Positions 1-9,039 of a stretch of DNA of 14,044 nt are shown piece after piece. This stretch comes from Monoraphidium neglectum (Eukaryota; Chlorophyta; Chlorophyceae; Sphaeropleales; Selenastraceae). A program made the translations under genes and the position numbers. Within the stretch, counting starts at the first letter, position 1. Each line of letters opens with the position of its first letter. The DNA lies in assembly GCF_000611645.1 (NCBI RefSeq), contig NW_014012986.1, forward strand, positions 9,633 to 23,676. Direction: 5' to 3'. The notes under the pieces are model-generated. The model ran no database searches. It was given only the letters and a program-made list of their open reading frames with translations, and had not been told where the DNA came from.

Positions 1-103
<103 letters not shown>

Positions 104-233
104 CCGCTTTCGCTCGACACGGTATAAGCGACACTGGTCCCCTGACTATATGTACAAACACACATGCTTACTGCAGCCACCATCTAGCCCCACCGCCCAC
201 ACTTCAAGACAAGGCATCCAGGCTGCCTCACAC

Positions 234-3200
234 CTGGTTGTACGTGCCGAGGGCCTCCCCAAGGCCCCCCAGGCGCTGCAGCATGCCCTCCAGGTCAGCA
301 ACCACCTCCTCTGGGTCGGCCTCCGCATCAATGTAGGTGCCTTTGGGGGGTGCAGCGGACGGGTGGCGCGCGGTGCCTTTGCGCCTTTCTATTGACTCCC
401 CCCCCCAAAGGCCGATTGGCTCCGTCAGGCCAGCAGCAACGTGGATGGGCGAGTTGCATTTTGGAGCGTTGGTCACTGCGCAGCGCTCCAAGCACCCCAC
501 CGCTGCCCAACAGCTCGGTCTGTCTAGGATGCCCTTGCCGTGGGACGCCCGGCGCGCGCACCCGAGTGGAGGCTGGCGGCCATGTCTTCCAGCTGGCGGT
601 TGGCGTCTGCCACTGCCGCCTGGAGCGCCGCAATCTGGTCGGGCTTGGCGTCAGCCAGCCACTCTTTGCCCTGTGGGAGGATCAGGACGGCGGACGTTCG
701 AAGCGCTTGGTGCGCCGCCGAGCTGCGGCATGAGGCCGTCAGCTTGCCTCGTGCGTGTCCTGTTGGATCATCCTGAACGGTGTGCACGCATGGCTTTCCC
801 CTGCAGGCAGCATTCTGTGGTACGCGCCGTTGCCCTGATGGGGTATCATCAGAGGCCTGTCGCCCGGCACATGGAAAAAATGCTGCCCAGTTCAGCCAGG
901 AGCAAACCAGTCGCAAACCCCACCTCTGCCAGCTGCTGCTGGAACGAGGCGAGAGCCTCTGTGAGGTCGTCGTGCTTGACCTGCTCAGCTGTGGGCACCT
1001 GCAAACACAAAGAGCCGCCAAGCCGCATCAGAGCCGCAGCGGCAGTCAGCGCGTCAGCAAAATTGGAAGCTAGACGGTTGCTTCCTGATATATGAGCGGC
1101 GGTGCTGGGGCCAACGTCTGCTACATCTGCTGGCCTGCCAATCGTCACCTCCAAAAGCGTCCGAGCTGGCCCAACCTCGCCGGCCCGAGTGCGGCAGCTT
1201 CCGCACACCTTCTGCTCGTGGGCAGCCAGCGAGTCATACATGTCGTCGATCTGGCCGCATGTCGCCACCAGCTGGCGCCGGTCCTCAATCTGCTGCAGGT
1301 GCATTGCCTGCATCAAGAGGGTGTTGCAATCGGTCAAAGCGGTCAGCAAGCAGCTCATCGGCGGCCAGGAATATGAGAGTGAAGTGGCGATCAAGGATGA
1401 CGTTTGTAGAGTGACGCCAGCTGGCACACGTAATTGCCAGCAAATTTGTATGCAATTGTGGCAATGTGAGCAGCCACCGCCCCAACCAGAAAAAAGCCAC
1501 GGCTCCTTGGCATAGGCAGCCCATAAATACCCTGTGACCTCCAAAACCCACCAGGTAGCCCATGTAGCCATCCAGGGTGGCCGGCCGCGACGCCAGCTGC
1601 GCCACGCGGGCGGTGAGGTCATCCAGCGCGGCCAGCGTCGCCTCGCGCGCCAGGCTGAGCAGCACCAGCTTGATGCGCTCCTGTAGGGTAAAGAATGGAG
1701 TTGTGATTATCACAACTACAGTATGTTGACATGAACAGCACACAATAGCATTTGCAGCTCTTTGTGCCGTATGTGTTGGGTGTAAACTGAGCTCAAAACC
1801 TGAGGCAACATATGTGGTGGGAGGCATGACATGGCAGGGCCAAGACCTGGCTATGATCCAAAGGGCGGGGGAGCGTAGATTTTGCTTGACGTTGCCACCA
1901 CGCCTACAACCATAGCATGAGCGGGCAACCATTCGCGGCAAACCTGCGCGGCCTGTGTGACAGGGATGAGCTCCGCCTTGAGGGGCTTGGCGTCGACCTG
2001 GCGTTTTGCAAGGCAGCGGCAGCAGAGCAGGCAGGGCTTGTTGTTCCCGACGCAACCTCTGAGATCGCACCGGCGACAAAGCGGGATAGCAGGGCGACAC
2101 AGGGGCCGTCTGCACGCAACACTCGCGCAAGCCCTGCAGCCGGCCGCCTGCTGCGAGGTGACATGCAACGGGCTGTGGGTATGGATAAGTGTGGCGGCAA
2201 TGGTTCCCACCTGCAGGCAGCCGACCACCAGGCTGGTCTTCATGCGCTCCAGCAGCCCCTTCCAGCTGCGCTGCACCACCAGGTCCCGCCGGATCTGGGA
2301 AGTCAAACAGACAAGAGGCCCAGCCCAGGGGGAAGTGCGTGCGGGCAGCTGTTTATTGGGCCGGGGAACTACATGGGCGTTTGCTGAAACCGGCGAGCCC
2401 TCAGACCGGCCGAGGGGCTTCCCTAGGCAGCTGCAAGGGGCCTGGGTCCCAACGACCCTCCGCCTGCAGCAAGGCTCTGCCCACCGCAGCCAGTTTCAAC
2501 GTCAGACACCGAGCAAGCAAGCGGGACGAGGCGAGACAGCGGGGCCATATTGCAGGGAGCCTGCGAACGACGCCGAGCGGGATGCGAGGCGGGCGCACCT
2601 CTGCCAGCCCGCGGGGCTGGGCAGCGTAGGCGTCGCCGTCCCAGGCGCGCCCAAACTCCCAGACCTTCCGGTAGTCCTCCAGCACCCTCGCCGCGTCGCG
2701 CGCGGCCTATGGCGAGCGGAAGGCAGACGGGCGGTGGTGAAGTGGGGTTTGGTGCATGGTGGCGGCTGCCCTGAACTTTTGGGGGCAGCCGAGGTGCGGG
2801 GGTGTGCAATGCAGTGTGTGACCGCGCGTGCTGTGTGCATCAGGGCGGCTGTGGTGGAGAGGCCGCCAACTGAGTACTCAGATACAACACAGCACACACG
2901 CATGCGCAATACACACATCCTCTGTCACACACACACACACGCACGCACGTTGCACACGCGCGCGCACACACACACACACACCATGAAGTCACCAGCCACC
3001 GCCTCATTGATTCGCTGCCGCGCAGCGATGAACTCCGGGCTCGCACGCAGCATCGTCAGGGGGTTCAGGCCGGAGGGGCGGGCGTCGAAGAGGTAGGCAA
3101 ACGCGCGCATGAACAGCACACGCGGCGCGGCCTGCGGGGCGACAGCATCAGCGGGGACCAGGGCCGCGCGAAAGTCATGAGCAGGTGAGGCGTCTGTGCC

Positions 3201-6200
3201 TGGCGGCACGGCGTCTGTGCACCCAAATCAGCTGCGGCAAAGGCATCCCTGCAACCGGGTGCCCCTTTGCCACCCACAAACACAACGATGGTGGAACAAT
3301 AGCCGGATTGGGGCTGGACACCTCTGCGCCGGCCCACCTGCGCCAGCGCGAGCGCGCCCTCTATCGTGTTGCCATTGATCTCATCCATCACGGCGGGCGC
3401 GTCGGGCGCAAAGACAGTGCCGCCGCCCGGCACGAACGACACGACCGTTGTGAACACACCCTTGTTGGTCGCTGCGCCCTGTTCATCAGGCAACATACAA
3501 ATGCAGGTGCCGATTAAATCGACGTCAGATGTGGATCCGATGCCGTGACTGCTCATGCTGGCTGAACGGGGTGTTGAACCCAGGCGGATCAGATGGCGAC
3601 GCGCCCGGCACGTCCGGCCCGTCTGTGTACGTCTGCGCGCGTGCGTGCATGCGCGTGTGCGTGCGTGCGTGCGTGTGCGTATCTATAAGTGCACCCACCG
3701 CCTCCCTGCCGGCCAGCAGCAGCGCCAGCGTGTCCTCCGCCGCCGCCAGCGCGCGCCCCGTGACGCCGCCGACTAGGAGGTAGTCCGCCAGGCGGACGAA
3801 ATTGCCCAGCAGAGACAGCTCCTCCATGACCCTGGTTTGACCGTTTTTGAATGAGACCAGGCAAGGCCGTGCGCCGGGCCGACGACGTATGGGGTGGGTG
3901 CTGAGCTGTCGAGCACCTTGGAGCTGTTGAACTCCGAATTGTACAGGGACGCTGACGGCATAGCGACAGGCACGCCAGCGGAGGCGCGAGCGCAGGGGCA
4001 GGGACGGCACGTGTTGCGGCGCCGCAGCCGGCCTGGCGCCGGCCGCGCGTGCGCTCACCGCGCGTAGTTTGCTGCGCGCTCCATCTTTTCCTTCTTGACC
4101 ACCACCATCGGGCGCGCGCGGCCGGCGCCGGAGCGGCCCTGCGTGGCGTGGGATAGGCCACGGAAGTGAGCCCTGTCGCCGGCGCTGCTGCGATGGGAAG
4201 CCGTACGTAAGCCAGCAAGTCATTGACAACTGGATGTTGTACAACCCCCCCCTTCTGCCGAAGGACTGCAAATCAACCACCCGTGTGAGCGTCGCTCCTT
4301 TCCTGCCTGCTGGCTCTGCATTGCTCTCATTCTCGACTATTCAAAACTCACAACTCATCCTCACAACAACCTTGCGGCACAAACACTTGCAGAGGCACAT
4401 TGCCACAGAGAGCCTCCCATACACACACTGACACTGACCACACACACAAACAGACACAATCAACCTACAGTTGCACATTTCCCATATGCACACGACGCGC
4501 TCATAACGCGCACACGCAAACAAACGCACACACGCACACAATTACACACCTGCCCCAGCTCCACGCCCGTCGTGTCCGCCAGCTCAGCCTCGTCCCTAAC
4601 CGACTCCTGGTACAGCGCCGCCTGCGCCTGCACCTCGCGGCACACACGCTCCAGCACCTGCGCACGCAGCATCACCCAGGAGGCACGTTGGGCCGCCCAC
4701 GGGTGCGTGGGCCGGCCGCTGGGGCCGTGCGGGGCGCGATGGGCCGGGGCAGGCGGGCCAGCGGAGGCAGGGCGCGCCGGGCCTGTCGGCCCATGGCTTG
4801 CCTGACACAGACGCAGCAAGGCGGCTCCCGACACGCGCACACGCACGCATGCACGCACGCGCGCGCGCACACACACACACACACACGCACACACACATGC
4901 ACACGCACGCATGCACACACGCACGCATGCACACACATACACACACACACGCGCGCGCGTGCGCACAAAATCAAACCTTCTGGACGCGCTCCACCACAGC
5001 TTCCACCGCCGGCTTAGCACGCGCGTCCCGCGCCTGCTGCTGCAGCTCAACGTACTCTGCGATTTCAATTATGAGGGATGCACAGGGTGTCCACGGTCCT
5101 TCCTTGGATGCGTGCAAGTCCCAGGTGCAGAGGGCTCTGCGCTGCCAGGTCATTATGGTCCTAAAACCCCCATTTTGCGAGCCAGCACGGCCCCACGACA
5201 AGCGTGCGTGCAGTCTGAATCCCCTGCTGTCTAGCGGAGTCGCCCCAAGCAGCTGCGCTCGGGGTCAGCGGCAGGGCCATGCGCAGGCAGCGCACTCTTG
5301 CGCCGCGCCGTACCTTGCAGGGTATGGAGGTGGCTGGCGTTGGCGGCGCAGAAGCTGACGGATCTCAGATCTGCGACGTGCCCCTGAATCTCCCGCAGCG
5401 CCGGCTGGAAGTTCTCCTTTGACACCAGCAGCCGCGCCGCGATCGCCGCGCGCACGCGGCGGAAGTGCTTGCGGCGGACGACCTGGGTGCGTGCGCGGAG
5501 TGAGCGCCCGCGCACACGGCGCGCGATGTTGTGCTCGTGCTCTCCCCGGCCCTCTGATGGCTCCAGAGCCCATGCCCTCGTATCCATACAGTGGGGCATG
5601 ACCAACCATGCCCCACACATCACCAAGGACGCCTCAGGCAGCCGCCAAGACACGCAAGTCTAGACATCGCCCAGTGCCAGAAGAACCAAGCGTGGGCTTG
5701 AGTTAATGGCCCAAGCCCAGGGATTGCTGCCCCGCGAATCACACCTTGGCCCATGCGCGGAATGTGCGGCCCGTCAGGTAGTGTTTGAAGAAGCCGACCG
5801 ACGCGACCGCGTCGAACAGCGCCGCCTCGCGCACCCACTCCGCCAGCGGCGTGAAGTCGGCCTGGGGGGCGCCGGCGCAGGGCAGGGGCAGCCGCGGGGA
5901 TCTGGGAGCCCGCAGCTAGGGGGCCGGCTGAGATCACACCGCTGCAAACGCAGCTGCCGGCCGCGCGAGGCCCGAACACTTTCTTACAGGGCACAGCTCG
6001 CACCCCATGCCAGTGCCCGCAGGCGCAACGTGCGGTACCCGTACAACGCTCTCCTCCAGACGGCGCATCCTGGTGCACACGCGTGCGCATGCGGCGGCCC
6101 ATACGCGTGCGGCAGGTCATGCGCATGCAGCAACCCATGCGCATGCAGCAGCCATGCGCATGCGTCGGCCCTTCCGAATGGGCCGCTGCCCATGCGGGCC

Positions 6201-7216
6201 GGCGGCGCACCTGCGCGCCCTTCTTGATGCGCACAACGCCAGTGGCGCTGATGGTGAAGTACTCGTCCCGCACCTCCTCGCGCGGTACGACTACCAGGTC
6301 ATACGGCCGGAATCGGGCGCCCTCGGGGGCCCTGGGGGTGCGGCGGCATGTGACACGTTGGGCGCACAGGCCGCACCGCCCAGGCGCGGGGGCAGCTGCA
6401 GTGCCCAAGCCGCTGCATGCTGCAGTGCCGGCGTGCGGTCTGCTGCTGGAGGCGGTTGCGAGGGCGGCCATGGGATGCGGCAGGGGGTAGGCCGCGCTGG
6501 CCTCACCTACTGCAGTAGAAGAACTTCACGGGGCCCTCCTGCCCGTGGCGACCAAAAAAGGCGACCGCACCCGCGCCGGTGTCGACGCCTGTCACGTGAT
6601 CTGCGTCCGCCGCCGGCGACCCCGCCCTGCCGCTGCCGCGGCGAGCCGCCGACTTTGCACTCGACGCGTGCGTGGTCGCGTCTGTGCCTGCATGCTGCTG
6701 CCGGGGGTCCTGCATGTGGTGCCGGGCTGCCTCTCCCTCGAAGGAGGTTCCTGGGGCTGCGGCCATCTCTGCGCTCGTGCCGCCGAGGGAGCCGCCGCCG
6801 CCGGCCCGCAGCTGCGTTAGCGCCTCTGTCCGCTCCCGCGCTACTGTCGTGTCCGTGCGCCGCGGCTCGATCGCCGGCAGACGCGGCGGCGGCGGGTGTA
6901 CCGCGCGCGCAAGCGCTGGTGCCGCGCCCGAATGCCATCCGCTCGGTGCTACGCGCCCCGGCTGCAGGGGCAGCTGCTGCTGAGTCAGCGTTTTTGCGTC
7001 AAAGAGCTGGCGAGGGTCGCTTATCTGAGATGCAGCTGCTGCCCGGAGGTCTTTGGCACGTGGCAGCGCGCCGGCCGCAGCAGCGTCGGTCAGGCGCCCA
7101 GCCCCCCCAGCGGCCTGTGCCAAAGCTGGCAGCCAGAGGGGGCTCTCGGGCGCGGGCGGCGTCGCACGGCCGCCCTGATGCTGGCCGTCGCTCCCGACAG
7201 GAGGCATCTTCAACAT
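234..7216 (-). CDS. Axonemal inner-arm dynein heavy chain, N-terminal tail (18 exons, 3' part outside window)
   Basis: Axonemal dynein heavy chains are ATP-driven microtubule motors; this part is the tail that anchors the motor on the flagellar doublet. Exons in transcript order: 7216-6507, 6331-6211, 5861-5745, 5482-5314, 5056-4977, 4657-4550, 4138-4059, 3831-3699, 3478-3338, 3131-2982, 2706-2599, 2294-2211, 1997-1944, 1680-1552, 1307-1209, 998-924, 670-562, 340-234. Every intron is GT...AG and the frame stays open for about 858 residues. The family was recognised from motifs typical of single-headed inner-arm chains: GPVKFFYC and [13 protein letters not shown] (exons 1-2), [13 protein letters not shown] (exon 2), the FTPLAEW...[11 protein letters not shown] block (exon 3), [20 protein letters not shown] (exon 10), [12 protein letters not shown] (exon 11) and [13 protein letters not shown] (exon 15). 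The gene continues past position 1 through the intron after exon 18. The subtype number cannot be set without a tree. Least certain are the start codon and the left edges of exons 7 and 9. Confidence 0.9.
2926..2981. repeat. CA/GT repeat at the exon 10 splice donor
   Basis: CA runs at 2926-2940 and 2965-2981 flank CG/CA-mixed sequence. On the sense (minus) strand the second run starts exactly at the intron, so exon 10 ends in ATG and is followed at once by about eight GT units and then CG units. Every GT in the run is a nominal donor dinucleotide. The exon end at 2982 was chosen because the next exon (from 2706) continues the dynein frame in phase 0. Confidence 0.85.
3628..3684. repeat. Imperfect GTGC/GCGT repeat in the dynein intron after exon 8
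   Basis: This is a mixed run of GTGC, GCGT and GTGT units in the intron between 3698 and 3479. It is alternating purine-pyrimidine throughout most of its length. On the sense strand it reads as CA/CG units about 15 nt downstream of the GTGGGT donor. I see no coding content in it. Confidence 0.8.
4425..4548. repeat. Scattered CACA/CGCACA repeats in the dynein intron after exon 6
   Basis: Short CACA and CGCACA runs are scattered through the donor-proximal third of the 411-nt intron 4549-4139, the longest in the window. On the sense strand they are GT-rich and begin at the GTGTGT donor itself. The rest of that intron (about 4140-4424) is mixed sequence in which I recognise nothing. Confidence 0.7.
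4831..4966. repeat. CA/CG microsatellite block in the dynein intron after exon 5
   Basis: About 135 bp are built almost only of CA, CG and CATG-containing units, with a clean CA run near 4868-4886. The block fills the donor-proximal half of the intron 4976-4658. On the sense strand it is GT-rich and begins about ten nt after the GTTTGA donor, one of only three donors in the window that are not GTG. Long Cys-Val or His-Thr frames read from it are translation artefacts. Confidence 0.9.
6084..6168. repeat. Palindromic minisatellite (unit of about 18 bp) in dynein intron 2
   Basis: Roughly four and a half tandem units of 17-18 bp follow the pattern GCGCATGCAGCAACCCAT. The best copies are 6121-6138 and 6139-6155, with more diverged copies on the left and a partial one on the right. 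The junction of adjacent units makes CATGCGCATG, which is its own reverse complement, so the array is a series of small palindromes. It lies in the intron 6210-5862, near its donor. No coding role is likely. Confidence 0.75.
6507..7216 (-). other. Dynein exon 1 and choice of start codon
   Basis: This is the longest exon and encodes about 236 residues. It begins MLKMPPVGS, passes through Ala-, Gln- and Pro-rich sequence, and ends in GPVKFFYCS just before a phase-2 GTGAGG donor. Two in-frame ATGs, at 7216 and 7207, lie three codons apart. The second has the better context, with A at -3. The frame stays open well upstream of 7216 without another ATG in the stretch I checked, so an upstream exon is not excluded. 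The segments [18 protein letters not shown] and [18 protein letters not shown] look conserved rather than random, which supports the whole exon being coding. Confidence 0.65.
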
Positions 7217-7251
7217 GGGGATGCGTAGAAGCCATGCGAGTGCACATGCAT
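7210..7251 (-). promoter_or_regulatory. Upstream ATGs and short uORF overlapping the dynein start
   Basis: Three ATGs out of frame with dynein lie just upstream of its proposed start, at 7251, 7247 and 7235. The one at 7251 opens a 13-codon frame that ends in TGA at 7212-7210, so it overlaps the main ATG at 7216. Those at 7247 and 7235 share a frame that runs on inside exon 1. If transcription starts upstream of 7251, these would lower initiation at the main ATG. If it starts downstream, they are irrelevant. The arrangement is read directly; the effect is inference. Confidence 0.35.
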
Positions 7252-7358
7252 ACAGTTGTGTGCTGCAGTGTGCCACAGGTGGGTGCCGCAGCTTGGCGGG
7301 TTGCTGCAGAGCGGATGCAAGTTCACCCCAAACGTACTTGTTTTGAAATGCGGTGTTG

Positions 7359-7406
7359 TTACATGCCTTTATTGATCCCTCTGGTGCGTGCTGCTGGTAC
7401 TTTACA
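7359..7406 (-). terminator. Poly(A)-signal-like cluster upstream of dynein
   Basis: On the minus strand this stretch has TGTAA at 7406-7402, AATAAA at 7373-7368 and TGTAA again at 7363-7359. TGTAA is the usual green-algal poly(A) signal and AATAAA the general eukaryotic one. I found no minus-strand TGTAA between the ABCG stop (9040) and 7406. The cluster could end a very long ABCG 3' UTR, end an unrecognised gene in 7450-8100, or be chance in AT-richer DNA. It lies about 145-190 bp upstream of the dynein ATG. Confidence 0.35.
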
Positions 7407-7474
7407 CCGATCTGCTAGCTTCGCCCATCACCTGTGCCTCCTCCGATGAAGTACTTCAGTCTAGCGGCTGATAC

Positions 7475-8078
7475 TTGTCATGGCAGAGTATCCAGGCTTT
7501 GCCCAGCGAAGTTTGTGATCTAGCAGCACCGCTTACTTTGACCGCGTCCGGTCTTGAAATGATCTCTGACAGCAATTTAAACGAACTCATGCAATTTTGT
7601 AGCTCACGACGCTTCAATATCGATGAAACTCGGGCTGCTGTGCCGACATCTGCCCTGGGATGTCTGCTGCTGTGTGCGTGCATGCCCGAGCTCACCCATT
7701 GTCACTCTGGTTTGCGGGCCTCTTGCCAACCAAATGCCCCCTGCAGATAAGAGCGTCCTTGGGCTGATCAATTCCTTGAAAATTGCCGTGGATCCACAAG
7801 CAGCCGCCTCACGCGGCACATGTGCATCCGAAGACCCATCGATTGACTTTGAGCTGCGCCGAACCCCTCACCCCCTTCTAGCTGCCGTGATCGCCAAGCT
7901 GCCCCACCTTGGTGGGGGCCCATGGTACCATCAAAAACAGGTCACAATGCACGCGTGGATGCAATCAAGACACCCAAGAACAGCGCGCGTTTGCAATATT
8001 ACTAAGTGGAGCCCAAGAGGAGTGCACCTTGCAAATTGCCTGCTATCACTGCTGCTCAAAGCGACCATGAGCTCATGA
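7475..8078 (+). pseudogene. Possible unidentified plus-strand coding remnant
   Basis: This is a tentative call that the two plus-strand frames 7475-7750 and 7623-8078 belong to one transcribed unit. Favouring it are the length of the second frame (151 codons), its low GC against the neighbours, a less repetitive composition than the shadow frames elsewhere, and a plus-strand TGTAA at 8105-8109, 27 nt after its TGA. Against it, there is no convincing start codon or donor joining the frames, no recognisable family, and the left end would have to begin close to the dynein 5' end. It may be an old insertion or chance. Confidence 0.15.
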
Positions 8079-8100
8079 TGGAACCAGCAATTCAGGGCTG

Positions 8101-9039
8101 AGTATGTAAAGGAGAGGGCGCCGGCGCGGAGAGGCCGCCAAGGTTCGAGCGTTCGTGTATGAAGTAGTTGCTGCCTGCGCTGCTCGGGGGCCGGGTGGAG
8201 AGGGAGCCTTCGAGCCCTGACAGCACACAGCCGTCTGCGGAAAGCGTGCTCGTGGGCAAGCCAACCGCACCGCGCCCGGCCCGGCTCGCCCAGGGCTCCA
8301 AATCAAGTCAGCGGCCACATGGGCCGCTGGTCGCCTTGCGGCGAGTGATTGCCTAATATGAAAGAAGAAGCGCGCTTGGGCAACCGGGGGATCATGGCGC
8401 CCCTTGGCCGAAGGCGCAGACAGAGAGAGCTGGGAGCGAGAGGCTCCGGCGGCTGGGGCCGCGCTCACAGGCGCTGACCGACAGGCAAGATGGGGACAGT
8501 GACGCAGCGCCGCAACGCAGTGCTTGACAGCCGAGGTGCAAGGGGCAGGTGAGGGCGAGCCGGCGCGCGCCTCGGTTTGTGCGACAAACCCAAAGCCACG
8601 ACCCAACACGGGGCGCTTTCAGCCGGCAGGCGGGCGGGGCGCTGATGGGCCCGCGTGCGCCGCGCAGCCGCCGTGACCAACACAAGAGCATCAACACGGG
8701 GGCGACCCTATGAGTCAAGTCAGAGCCACCAGAGTCGCCCTACATAATCCAACAGGATCAATTATGAGTACTCCGAATCGCGCCTGGCGCGCCGCACTGC
8801 ATCATTCCCTGGGCACGTGGCAAAAGGGCTCGCGCTTGACCCGTCCAGCCGGCTGTGTGCCCGTCCACGCCGGGGCGGGGCAACATGAGCGGCGAGGGCC
8901 GCAGCGCGCAGGCCCTCGGCCTCGGCTCCCGCCCACATCTTGTGCCGCACGGCGCGAGCCGCTGGGCGTGCGCAATCCGCGTAGGGCGGGCGCGTCGCCG
9001 CACCGCGACCTGCGGCCGCCCGTCGACGCACGGCGGCGC
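8101..9039. other. 3' flank of the ABCG gene, no gene recognised
   Basis: This GC-rich stretch follows the ABCG stop codon at 9042-9040. It must hold at least part of that gene's 3' UTR, but no TGTAA or AATAAA was found on the minus strand here. A minus-strand frame of 178 codons at 8609-8073 is Ala-, Pro- and Arg-rich with no recognisable motif, so I treat it as chance. A short inverted repeat lies at 8310-8328. Otherwise I see nothing. Confidence 0.6.
8310..8328. repeat. 7-bp inverted repeat in the intergenic region
   Basis: AGCGGCC (8310-8316) and GGCCGCT (8322-8328) are exact reverse complements around a 5-nt spacer. No U-run follows and this is a eukaryotic locus, so it is not a bacterial-style terminator. 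An arm this short in GC-rich DNA can occur by chance. Confidence 0.5.

Larger units (their letters stand above)
7320..8100. other. Low-GC intergenic interval with unidentified open frames
   Basis: GC content drops here: a hand count gives 55 of 120 at 7501-7620 against 78 of 120 at 8101-8220. On the plus strand a frame is open from 7475 to 7750, first codon TTG after an in-frame TGA, with helix-like sequence near SDSNLNELMQFCSSRRFN. A second, ATG-started frame runs 7623-8078, with DKSVLGLINSLKIAVDP near 7745-7795. A CAG at 7744-7746 could act as an acceptor into the second frame. I recognise neither protein. The interval may be the dynein promoter and 5' leader, a decayed insertion, or a small unrecognised gene. 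Confidence 0.4.

Noticed and set aside
337..1095. 252-codon open frame on the plus strand
   Set aside because: It is antisense to dynein exons 16-18 and has no family resemblance.
1957..3096. 379-codon open frame on the plus strand
   Set aside because: It runs antisense across dynein exons 10-13 and their introns, and its end is translated CA repeat (His-Thr runs).
4831..4966. Repeat block considered as a CRISPR array
   Set aside because: There are no unique spacers. It is continuous CA/CG dinucleotide repeat inside a eukaryotic intron.
6007..7449. 480-codon open frame on the plus strand
   Set aside because: It is antisense to dynein exons 1 and 2, which carry clear family motifs. It has no recognisable domain, is Arg/Ala/Pro-rich, and is explained by high GC lowering stop-codon frequency.
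7456..7819. Overlapping minus-strand frames in the low-GC interval considered as a gene ending at the poly(A) cluster
   Set aside because: There is no recognisable protein, no in-frame join between the two frames, and the plus strand reads at least as well. The interval was left unresolved.
8143..8153. GGTTCGAGC resembling a tRNA T-loop (B box)
   Set aside because: No matching A box, acceptor stem or cloverleaf could be found around it on either strand.
8073..8609. 178-codon minus-strand frame downstream of ABCG
   Set aside because: It is rich in Ala, Pro, Arg and Ser with no motif. It falls in the probable 3' UTR or flank and has no splice or poly(A) support.
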